This document shows positions 1-9,000 of a stretch of 64,000 nt of DNA, one piece after another. The translations under genes and the position numbers were made by a program. The stretch is from Anarhynchus alexandrinus (taxonomy: Eukaryota; Chordata; Aves; Charadriiformes; Charadriidae). Each line of letters opens with the position of its first letter. Within the stretch, counting starts at the first letter, position 1. Below the pieces are notes generated by a model. That model was not told the DNA's origin, did no database searches, and was given only the letters and a program-made list of their open reading frames with translations. The DNA lies in assembly GCA_008711295.1 (NCBI GenBank), contig VUYV01000011.1, positions 434,001-498,000 of the forward strand, written 5' to 3'.

Positions 1-3000
1 ATTTACCAGACGTTACTGCTAGAGACAGAGCAGGAAGAGCCACCCATCAAAAAGCTGTTTCTGTGTCCCTTGGATAATACATTTCCAGGCACTTTTACGG
101 ATGTAGCAGTGAAAGACAAATCTTCACACTGAATAAGGACATCTCCTCCTTGCCTTGTGTGTACAGCTTAAGGATACCACTGCATCAAACAACGACAGAT
201 TTAAAATAAGTATATTCAGAAAGCTCAACTAAAAGAAATCACTCATCTGTCAACTCCCTTCCAAAGCCGAGGACTGGGTTAAACATCGAGCTATCAAGCT
301 TCAGGCTCTGAAGGCATTTGTGATTCCTTCAGGGTGTCACACGAGGCTTTCAGTTCCCCGCCTGACCCCACCCAGTAAACCCAAACCACCATCCTCCTCT
401 GGTTTCTGTAGAAGGTGGGCTCTGTATCCCGTGGTATCACTCAGCAGCTTACGGGGACAATTGCATAAAATCTGCACATGTATTTTTGAAAGCATTGGTA
501 TGCATTATTCAACACATCACAGTCATGCTGGTACACTACATTTGTGACCTCGTCAGCACATACAGGGGTGAAACAAGCTCTAGAGTTTTAGAAAAGAAGA
601 AGAAAAGAGAGAGCGATCTGCCTCGAAAGCAAACACAGATCAAGTGTTGTTAAAGCTTCTTAAACTGTCAACAAAGTATTTACTTAAACTCAGAACAGAA
701 AATCACCTTCAAGATGGGTAATTCTCATGAAAGTGGCCTTATTTTTAAACACCCCATGTCTGGAACTACATGATTATACAGGACTCTGAACCAGATTTTT
801 GTTTTTAAAGTAAGGACTTGATTCCAGGCTTTCTTGTCATATGGAAAACATGAATTTGAAAGGCTCAAAAAGCAGAATGAAAATAAAAAGCATTTAAAAT
901 GTATAAAGACAAAAACCAAGCCTCATAAACAAATGGGACTGGCAACATTGCTTCACCTAAATGCTTTTTTCTTCTTCTAAGTAGGAGATGTTTCTCAAGA
1001 CTTAAAATAAGTGTTGTTTTGTATCTGCAGGGCTTTCAGCAAGCGGCTGCCATGTTACGAAACTCTCTGGATTCCAGCAATGCACATCTCTGCTGTCTGC
1101 TGCACTCAGAGTATCTGGGAAGAGGAGGAGGAAAACAAGCTTATCATTTATAAAATTATTGCTGGTTTTGTGGTTGTGAGGCTTTCTGCAGTGTACAAGA
1201 ATAACTTGTTTGTGACATCAGGAAAATAAGGATATGCAACCTAGAGCGCACTGTCCTCTCCATGGATAACACTCTCACGCTTTGTCAAATAACATTGGGT
1301 TTTATCTGAAGGTCAAGTCCCACAACTTTAGGAAGCTACATGCCATGGGGACACAACTTGAGACCTGGGCATCATTATGCTGAGCGCAAGGACGGTCTTG
1401 TTCTGACTTCTCCAGCCACATGGAGTGGCACCAAGACAATGCATTGACTCAGCATGGTCCTACTGCAAGTACACGGTGCTTTTCTCAGACTGAAGGTTTT
1501 TGGCAAAGTATTTCAGCTTTCTAGCTATTTCTGGCAACTGGAAAGGCCCATGAGAGAAATGAGTGTATGTTCAAGCACATGCCAACCCGCGAGGCAGAAA
1601 ATGGCAAAAAATGGGGTATAACTAACACTTTCTTTAGCAGAAGAAAAGATTGGGTCCCTCATCTGTAATTGGAAAAGTCACATCTCTTGTTGTTCCTCTT
1701 CCAACAAAACAGGAGGAATTAGGTCCTCTATGCCACGCTTTCCTCTCCTCTCAACTATGCCTAACACCACTCTGGTGAATAAATGCCAGCCTTACTCAAA
1801 GCTAAACCCATTCCTGTTTTTAAGGAACTCGGGAAAGTACGATATTAAGCTGCAGACAATGCCCATGCCTCTCCCCTCTCTCTCATCCAGTCCTTCCAGT
1901 CCTGGTGGTAACTGTGCTTTTTCCCAAAGGAAAGAGGTGTCCTAAAAGCACTTACTAGAGACTGTCAAAAAACAATCTCCACAATCACGCCTGTCCCAGT
2001 GCTATCAGCTTTCTAGATAGGCTGCCAAGCTGGCATTTGACTAGCTAAGAAAATGGATTTAGCACACGATGCCAGATTCCGCTTCTCAGTCGCTAAAATG
2101 CTCAAGTAACAAACTGAGTTGACCATTGTTTCTTATCACCAAGCAAACAAACCCCGTTGGCAGGAAAACTGCATTTGGAAAGTGATTCCCTACATGACTG
2201 AGATGTGCTCTGGTTGCTCCAAATGCCAATCCTCACATAATGCTGGACTCCAGGTGGTCATTGACACTGTGAAGGGTACTGTAGCCTGCAATTTGATTTC
2301 AATGTCTTGCTTTCAGTTCATCTTCTGTTGCTCTGCAGGCCATATTCGTTACCACAGAACTAACTGTTGGTTTCACAGTGCAAGATTTTCAGTCATAACT
2401 GGCTGTCTTTTACGTTCATTTTTAGCCATAGCTAAGATGCTGGATCAGTTTTTAAAAACAAACAACCAACTACCAAATTACTGATCTGCAAACCGCACAT
2501 ACTGTTTAAAATGCCTTGGTCTACAAACATCCACAGTCTTCATAAATCAGTCCCTAGTCCTTTCCCTTCCAATCAGTATGAAATACTAATTGGCACACAG
2601 ATGAGCACACCAGACAAAAGAGCTTTTCCCATCGAAATCAGTGGGAACGCTTCTGTGCACTTCAAAGGGTAGAGAAGGATGTCCCAAAGCAAGCACGGCC
2701 ATTTTATAGCCTCATCAACGCCAATCTTCTGACCTGAGAGTGGAGTATGTGAATCACAACAGAAACGGGCCAAACTTCTGTGCTGCCCCAGACCAAAGCA
2801 GGAGTGTTATCTTTGGCCGGCTCCACAAAAGGCAGGAAGCAGGAGACCTGCTCTCAACCCTCCGCAGGTTCTCTGCTGGCCTCCAACCCAACAAGGGGGC
2901 GAGACTTCGGGTAAGGTGGAAGTGGCCTACCTGAGGGACCGCCGGTTTCCTACTCTAGGTTGCCTTAGAGGAAAAAGGAAATCGTTCTGGAACAATGCAG

Positions 3001-3296
3001 ACAGGGGCTTTAAATAACTATCAGAGAGGTGCCGCTTACTGGAAGTTAAAAGTTTTATCGCAGGTCTCCCAGCAAACCCAGGACCCCATCACCAACAGCT
3101 GACGGTGCAGAGCTAGCAGGGGGAAGGATGCAGCCAGCTGCATGGAGGCAGAATGGAAGAGAACGATTAGCAAAAATAATTTTCTCCCACATTTTACTCA
3201 TCCACGGCCAGTCCCTGTGCGGGCGTATGAAGCAACCGCTTTGTCTCAGAACAATTAGAGGCTCCACCGCTCGCTGAGCGGGATTACGAGCCATAC
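1..3296. other. Probable SHOC2 first intron; no coding sequence seen
   Basis: I see no recognisable coding exon in this stretch on either strand; none of the short open frames resembles SHOC2 leucine-rich repeats or another known protein. By conserved gene order, SHOC2 should leave the bidirectional promoter near 3.9 kb on the minus strand with a non-coding first exon, and this stretch would be its first intron. That is inference from synteny, not from homology in the bases. Around 2617-2655 there is a short segment with the look of an old degenerate repeat. Confidence 0.4.
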
Positions 3297-3900
3297 CTGT
3301 CAATGCCCGAGCAAAGGCCGAGGCAGACGACGTGTGCAGGGCACGCAGGCAAGCTCATTAGCAAAATCTAAAATTACACCACCTGCCGGAACGGAGGCGG
3401 CGCCGGGACACGGCACAGACACCGACACCGACGCCGACCGGGGAACCCTCTCCCCGCCGACGCCGGCTCCCACCGGGGCTTCGCGGCGGGGGGGTGGGGG
3501 CGTGGGAAGCTGCCGAGGATCCTCCAAACCGCCAACCTGTGGGTGGTGATGGGCCGGGGGGGGGCAGATCTCAGGTGCACCGGCTGATCAGGTTTGGCGA
3601 CATTTATGCCCTCAGCGTTTAGGAAGAAAGACACCGGCCTTTACTGCTGTTTACGCTTTAAACAGCGGCGCGATTCGCATCGCCCATCCCCAGGCGCTGC
3701 CCGAAAATGAAAATCGGAACGCGTACGCCCGGGCCAGGCCAGGCTGGACGCTGCCTGCCGGGGGGGGTTGGTTGAAAAACTAAACAAANCGGCCCGGCTC
3801 TGCGCGCTCCCACCGGAGTCAGCCAGGCCGCGGCGGCTCCACCGAGCCCCGGGGCAGCCGGGCTGAGCAGCGGCTGGCGGGGAGCCGGTAGCTCCTTCCC
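3297..3900 (-). other. SHOC2: Possible SHOC2 non-coding first exon region
   Basis: GC-rich, CpG-rich DNA on the minus-strand side of the shared promoter. A splice-donor-like sequence (ACAG then GTATGG on the minus strand) ends at 3297 and could close a 5' UTR exon. Weaker donors exist near 3640. The assignment to SHOC2 rests only on gene order next to BBIP1, where SHOC2 is head-to-head in mammals. Transcript ends cannot be placed from sequence. One ambiguous base sits at 3789. Confidence 0.3.
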
Positions 3901-3914
3901 CCTCCCCCATCCGG

Positions 3915-3940
3915 CCTACAATTCCCAGCATGCACCGCGG
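3915..3940 (+). promoter_or_regulatory. ZNF143/STAF-type binding site (SBS), forward
   Basis: The bases match the long ZNF143/STAF consensus (ACTACAAYTCCCAGMATGC followed by a GCG-containing tail) almost throughout: CTACAATTCCCAGCATGC, then ACCGCGG. Matches this long are rarely chance and are typical of promoters near transcription starts. It lies about 120 bases upstream of the BBIP1 start codon. Confidence 0.8.
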
Positions 3941-3969
3941 TACCGGAGGCGGCCTTAACGCCGGGCGCC

Positions 3970-3996
3970 GCGCAATGCAGGCTGGGAGCTGTAGTT
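3970..3996 (-). promoter_or_regulatory. ZNF143/STAF-type binding site (SBS), reverse
   Basis: Read on the minus strand this is ACTACAGCTCCCAGCCTGC followed by ATTGCGC, a second good match to the ZNF143/STAF consensus with a few substitutions. It points in the opposite direction to the site at 3915-3940, about 30 bases away. Confidence 0.7.
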
Positions 3997-4029
3997 TTGT
4001 GGAGGCGGGCGCCCCTCATCCCTCTGCAC

Positions 4030-4041
4030 TGCGCCTGCGCG
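4030..4041 (+). promoter_or_regulatory. NRF1-like GC motif
   Basis: TGCGCCTGCGCG differs at one central base from the NRF1 core (GCGCATGCGC). It lies 20-30 bases upstream of the BBIP1 start codon in the CpG island. Only a motif match, so moderate confidence. Confidence 0.4.
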
Positions 4042-4060
4042 CCGCCCTGAGGGAGCCGCC

Positions 4061-4106
4061 ATGCCGGAGGGGAAGGCCGCGTTCCGGGAGGTGCTGCCCA
4101 AACAAG
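4061..4106 (+). CDS. BBIP1: BBIP1 coding exon 1
   Basis: Encodes [15 protein letters not shown] plus the first base of a Gly codon. The donor is CAAG followed by GTACCG. Phase 1 matches the next exon. Confidence 0.92.
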
Positions 4107-4343
4107 GTACCGGCGGCGGGCGCGCCCCGGCAGCCGGCCCGGCCCGGCCCCGGCGCTCGCCCACGGCCCTTCTTCTCTCCCCTCGCAGGGCAGCTGTCGG
4201 TGGAGGACGCCGCCGCCATGGTGCTGTGCAAGCCCAAGGTGCTGCCCCTCAAGTCGGTGTCGCTGGAGAAGCTGGAGAAGCTGCAGCGGGCGGCGCTGGA
4301 GGCGGCGCGGCCGCCCGAGGGGACACCGCCGCCCCGGCCCTAG
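4061..4343 (+). CDS. BBIP1: BBIP1, BBSome-interacting protein 1 (complete, two coding exons)
   Basis: Joining 4061-4106 to 4189-4343 gives a 66-residue protein beginning [18 protein letters not shown]. It shares with mammalian BBIP1 (BBIP10) the FREVLPKQG block, then VED..(T/A)MVLCKPK.LPLKS..LEKLEK, which spans almost the whole family. BBIP1 is a tiny subunit needed for assembly of the BBSome, the coat that carries membrane proteins into and out of cilia. The start codon has a perfect GCCGCC leader. The C-terminus ([11 protein letters not shown]) differs from the mammalian tail and is shorter, and the second exon is extremely Ala- and GC-rich. Conserved gene order beside PDCD4, in convergent orientation, supports the call. 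Its 3' end is not placed; I see no clear AATAAA before the CR1 fragment at 4718. Confidence 0.93.
4189..4343 (+). CDS. BBIP1: BBIP1 coding exon 2
   Basis: Begins after a pyrimidine tract and CGCAG acceptor, completes the Gly codon and runs 50 further codons to TAG at 4341-4343. It holds the conserved core [14 protein letters not shown] and the short helix [15 protein letters not shown]. Confidence 0.92.
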
Positions 4344-4717
4344 CCCGGAGGTACCGGTCTGTCACGGAGGTTGCGGATGAAGGGCTGGCCGGGGGCGCAG
4401 GCGGGGCTGCTGGACGGGGGGCGGGAGGCTCCATTTCTGGCGGTTTTTCCGTCAAAGTTCTACTTGTCGCTTTCGGTCCTGACACGAAACTAATACAGGT
4501 CAGCGAGCAGGAGGGGTCCGCCGTACTGCTGTAAGGGCTGCCCTAGATCCGTCTTGTTCTGGAGAAAGGGCCTGGCAAAGTTGCCCTGCACAGACACGTT
4601 CAGAGTATCTCGGTGCCAACTGGGATGCTCCTACACCCGGCACTTGTTTTCAAAAACATATTTGGTAAATACTTACCATGGGTTTAATTACTCAGTGCTT
4701 TTCTACAGATTGTAATG
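4344..4717 (+). other. BBIP1 3' UTR / convergent intergenic space
   Basis: No coding signal. The first part is the tail of the CpG island. It probably contains BBIP1 3' UTR, but I see no canonical AATAAA here. Confidence 0.4.
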
Positions 4718-5172
4718 GAATCATTATAGAATGGTTTAGGTTGGAAGGGACCTTAAACCCCCTGCCCTGGGCAGGGACACCTCCCACCAGACCAGGTTGC
4801 TCAAAGCCCCGTCCAGCCTGGCCTTGAACACCTCCAGGGATGGGACAGCCGCAACTTCCCTGGGCAACCTGTGCCAGTGCCTCACCACCCTCGTAGTGAA
4901 AAATTTCTCTCTCATATCTAATCTATATCTCCCCTCTTTCAGTTTAAGACCATCACCCCTCATCCTATCGCTACACACTCGGATCAAGAGCCCCTCCCCA
5001 TCTTTCCTGTATGTGCCCTTTAGGTACTGGAAGTGGGTCTAAGGTCTCTCCAGAGCCTTGCCTTCTCTTCTCCAGGCCGAACAACCCCAACTCTCTCAGC
5101 CTGTCCTCAAAAGAGATGTGCTGCAGCCCTCTGATCATCTTCGTGGCCTCCTCTGGACTTGCTCCAGCAATA
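4718..5172 (-). mobile_element. CR1-type LINE, 5'-truncated 3' end, antisense
   Basis: The segment from TAGAATGGTTTAGGTTGGAA through the CCTGGGCAACCTGTGCCAGTG block to CTCTGGACTTGCTCCAGCAA is the familiar 3'-terminal part of avian CR1 elements, read in reverse. It is only about 450 bases, so most of the element, including the reverse transcriptase, is absent. It lies between the convergent BBIP1 and PDCD4 genes. Short open frames in it are remnants or chance. Confidence 0.93.
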
Positions 5173-5301
5173 ATACAGAAGGGTGGTGTTGCATGCAATG
5201 AAGCTGTGCATCTACTTCAGAGATTTGAACACAGTTAAATTTGTTCCAGTTTAAAAAAAAAAAAAAAGCAGAAAGGAGAGCTTCACAAAAAAATATTTTT
5301 T

Positions 5302-5307
5302 TTTAAT
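5302..5307 (-). terminator. PDCD4: Candidate PDCD4 polyadenylation signal (ATTAAA)
   Basis: ATTAAA on the minus strand, about 650 bases past the PDCD4 stop. No AATAAA is present in the interval between the stop and the CR1 fragment. A weaker or later site, even inside the CR1, cannot be excluded. Confidence 0.35.
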
Positions 5308-5667
5308 ATGTTTTACCAGAACTTTTCACTTTTCCAGTTACATAAAAAAAAAAAGACAAGTTTGGTACATGGGGGCTAAAACCAACCAGTGTTCTCCCCT
5401 GGAACAGATGAATTAATCTTATGACCCAACTCCATTTTCTTGGGCTCTTTAAAACAAAGAAATAGGTATTTTTTTTCTCCCAAAGCACAGTATTTTTTCA
5501 GCAGCAATGGAAATGAGATCACAGCAGCTTAACTTGACCCTTCTATAAAGCTTTGTGTAAACCAGTGATTTTATGATGACAACACTGTCTTTGAAAGAAA
5601 GAGCGGCAGTCAGACATCGATGCAAACATGGAATGATTAGGTCATAAACATATGGCACTTTAAAAGG

Positions 5668-5675
5668 TAGCTTAT
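5668..5675 (-). promoter_or_regulatory. PDCD4: miR-21 8-mer target site in PDCD4 3' UTR
   Basis: On the PDCD4 strand the bases read ATAAGCTA, the full 8-mer complement of the miR-21 seed, followed by CCTTTT. PDCD4 repression by miR-21 through a conserved 3' UTR site is well established in mammals. The site lies about 280 bases past the stop codon. Confidence 0.85.
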
Positions 5676-5951
5676 TTGAAGGCACCCCCAGAGCAGAGTG
5701 GCCAGTTGTTCTACTATATGCCCAAAGAAAGAAGTTTTCTTTCTGAAATTTATAAAACTATTTAAAAAAAATGATTTGTACCCAAAACATGTGCTTTTAA
5801 AAAAATATGAACTGTGCTAGGCAACTCTTAAAATTTTGGTATATGTGTATACATATATACATACACACACAAAAAAGCATGCGTGTTTGTATATATATAG
5901 ATATCTACTTTCCCTTTCAACTTTTAAGGCTTCGGGAGTTGGTTCTCACAT

Positions 5952-6012
5952 TCAGTAGCTTTCTAGCTTCAGGCGACCTCCATCTCCTTCACTCACAAAA
6001 CGCTTTCTGCCC
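5952..6012 (-). CDS. PDCD4: PDCD4 exon 12 (terminal)
   Basis: Completes an Arg codon, then reads [19 protein letters not shown] and stop TGA at 5952-5954. RKRFVS is the C-terminal basophilic-kinase site, Ser codon at 5991-5993. Confidence 0.95.
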
Positions 6013-9000
6013 CTGTAAGAAAGTGGAAAGTATTTTTTCAGTAAGTTCAAAGTAGCATCGCTTGTGTTTTCTTATCTATCACTGCAAAGAATCTTGTCTT
6101 GGGAGTCAAATAAAAGGTGTGCAAGTTCAGCAAGATTAGCTGACATTCTTGATCACTGGTCAACTGCTTAAAATCCAGCTGAATCTTGCATCTAGGTTTA
6201 TTTGCAAGAAGCTTTTAAAAATTTGTGTCAAGTGCTTCCTACTTTGCTCATCTTTTAGTGTTCACACTTGCAAAAGATGCTAGTTTGAAAGCCTAGGAAT
6301 GGTGTTTTTCTACCCAAAACTGAAGTACATAAGCCAGAAATGCCTCTCAATGTATTAATAACTGAAGTATAATCAAGCTTTTGTTGCAGCGATGACTTTC
6401 AACCCTCCCACATCCCAAACCTGCAAAACATTTGATACCAAGATACACACAAACTCGATGTTAAGTCTGAAGTCCGCAGATAGAGGCTGGTTTTGATAAA
6501 GACGCTGACATTTCAAAACCTGAAATCCTCACCAGCTGTCAAGAGGGTTTAAGAAGCCTACCACCCAAACTGGAAAAGATCTGTCTAACAAATAGTATTC
6601 CCTATATGTAAATTGTGAATAACAGTTTTAACATAAAATTTAAACATATTCCCCACAGGAAATGGAACTTATGAATTGTATTGTGACCAGTAAGGAGAGG
6701 ACAGAATACTGATTAGCTACAGTTCAAACAGCATTATTTATGCTAAGTAAACGATAACAAAACAAAAAGCACTATACAAACCACAGGACACATATGAAGG
6801 GATCAGGTGTGTAGAGCTTATTGCACATAAACATCCTACTCCCTTTTGCCATAAAGATTAGGATTGGTTGTCTTGTCTCACAACTCTAGTCATGCCTTTT
6901 GGTATGTTCAAGCCATTGCTTAAAAGCAAATGTTTTTTTCTGTTCTTTTCACTGTAGCTGACAGTTTTCCACTGTCACCTGCATGGATCATTGTGACACC
7001 TGAATCTCCCATCTCTGTACTGCACTGATCTCTACCAAGCAAATCATCAAAACAGGAGAGGCAGGCCTTCATCCTCTGGAAAACACACAGGCGAGCTGCC
7101 TAGGACTCACCAGAGGCTTACTTCCCTCAAGTATTTATCCCAGCCTCCACATAACAGGTTTCACATCACTGCAGCTTCTTAATAAACTTTTTTACCAGTC
7201 CAACCCTCTGTTTCTCCATCCTCCATAGTTTCCAGTTCCAATCTGTAATACTTGGGTTATGAGATCCTGCTTTCTGTTACCTACAATGGGGACAAAAAGC
7301 AGTGCCTTCACCTATCTACAGTAAAACAAGTACCTTGAAGGACAGAGGTCTCTCAGTGGTTTGGAGATTATTCCAGCCTGAAAGCATTCCTCTACAAACC
7401 GCTCGAGCACAGAATAGGAGTGTGGCACATCCAGGTTAATGTCTGGGATTTCACGGTAAACTCGTTCATAGCCCTGCAATGTAAGAATTCAAATAATGAT
7501 CTGGTTATTCTATGATTTTATTACTTTTTTTTTTTAATACCCCTTTTGCACTTGGAGGATTTATTTTTTCAATATAGTTTCAAGTACACTATGGACCATT
7601 TCAACAAACCTAAAGCAGAGCAGCTGCAAATCAGTGGAAAAATAACGTATAATACCGGCCAATACCATGGTATTAATACAACTACCTATCTACGTAAAAA
7701 CACCAGCTGAATTTTTAACTTCTTTAGAATCCAGAAATCCAGACAGTACAGAATGCATATGTTAGCCTGGCTGCTCTTGCATGGGTAGTAACACAAGGAA
7801 GGAAAAGTTATTTATTCTTCCATGTAAATGAAGAAAATGTGGCCACAAATCTCCACCACAACAGTTTATGCAGTAAAGGAAACACTGGTGACAACCAGAG
7901 ATGACTTCATCACTTCCCACCAGCAGTATGGCTGGGTAAATTTTGACACAAGTCTTTGTGTGGTACCTAGTTTGCCCTGGGATAGAACAGCTGTCCTATA
8001 TTCACACCTAGAAGCAAAGCCATGGATGACTCCAACTGTATAAAATATTAGCTTCTATATACTGTTCTAATTGACATTTGTAATTAAGTGGGTCCTTATT
8101 GTACTTCTTGAATTATGAAGAACTACTGTATAAAAAGAAAAATTATATTTAAGAAAAATGAAGCTATATTGCAGCATTTAAAATGATTAGTTTTAACCAT
8201 TTAATTGTGTAAAAGCAGTTGGGGATCTTTAACTGAACATTCAAATATTCTGTACCTCACAGTTTTACGGAGAACTATGGCTCGGAATTCATTTGTACTT
8301 CCAGTATGTGACAAGTATTGTACATACATCAGTGACAGATTATTTGTATGTGACACAGAATGACCATGGAGAATTTAATAAAGTGCAGCAGTCAGCAGTA
8401 GAGTACAAATAGTACTTAAAAGAAAGTAAACACTATACAAATTTTGAAAGACCTTACACTAAATTGTCTAAATGCCACACTTACTCTTTTCATTTGGTCC
8501 ATAGTAATGACAGAAGACCTCCAGAGGGATTTCAACAAATCCAGTATCATTTTAAAGGTCTTTTCTCCAGTTGACTCCAAAACCATCACAACAGCCTAAA
8601 ACAAATCACGCAAGTGGTTCAAGTACATGTTGTGTAACCATGAGGTGCAAAAAGGAGTGCATTATTATGCGTTTTCTGGGGAGACAAGTCCATTTGGTAC
8701 ATGCACTCACAATTTCAGTATATTAATTGAAAAGAAAAACTGATGAAAGTTATTTGGATAAATATAAAAGGTATGAAAAAACAGGAAGGACTAGACATGA
8801 AAAGCATTGCCTTTCTGGCTTTGGTTTGAGAGATACATGACTATATCCATATGGTTGCTGCAGTACAGATGGCAATTAATTTTTTGAAATTAATTTTGTA
8901 TCTGATTTTTTTGTATCTGTGATTTTAGAAGAACTTGAGAGTTTAAAAATTTGCAAATCTTCACAACCCCCATCAACTAAGAGGATTCTGGTTTTCTATC

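Larger units (their letters stand above)
3300..4420. promoter_or_regulatory. CpG-island bidirectional promoter of BBIP1 and (probably) SHOC2
   Basis: This interval is strongly enriched in CG dinucleotides and in G and C compared with its AT-rich surroundings, and it covers the BBIP1 start codon. There is no obvious TATA box. It contains two inverted ZNF143-type motifs and an NRF1-like GC motif, typical of housekeeping and ciliary-gene promoters. The BBIP1 coding exons lie inside the island, so part of the CpG density is coding. The second direction of transcription is inferred from synteny. Confidence 0.7.
5302..5951 (-). other. PDCD4: PDCD4 3' UTR (extent estimated)
   Basis: AT-rich sequence following the PDCD4 stop codon at 5952-5954. 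It includes a miR-21 8-mer site and an alternating purine-pyrimidine TA/CA stretch at 5838-5900. The 3' limit is a guess from an ATTAAA motif. Confidence 0.55.

Noticed and set aside
1..3296. Search for SHOC2 coding exons
   Set aside because: No leucine-rich-repeat or other SHOC2 sequence is present, so SHOC2 coding was not annotated.
4736..5238. Open frames of 75-83 codons
   Set aside because: They lie inside the CR1 3' fragment and are not the reverse transcriptase region.
5253..5267. A15 run on the plus strand near the BBIP1/PDCD4 border, as a processed-transcript tail
   Set aside because: No retrocopied gene or target-site duplication is visible upstream of it; probably simple repeat.
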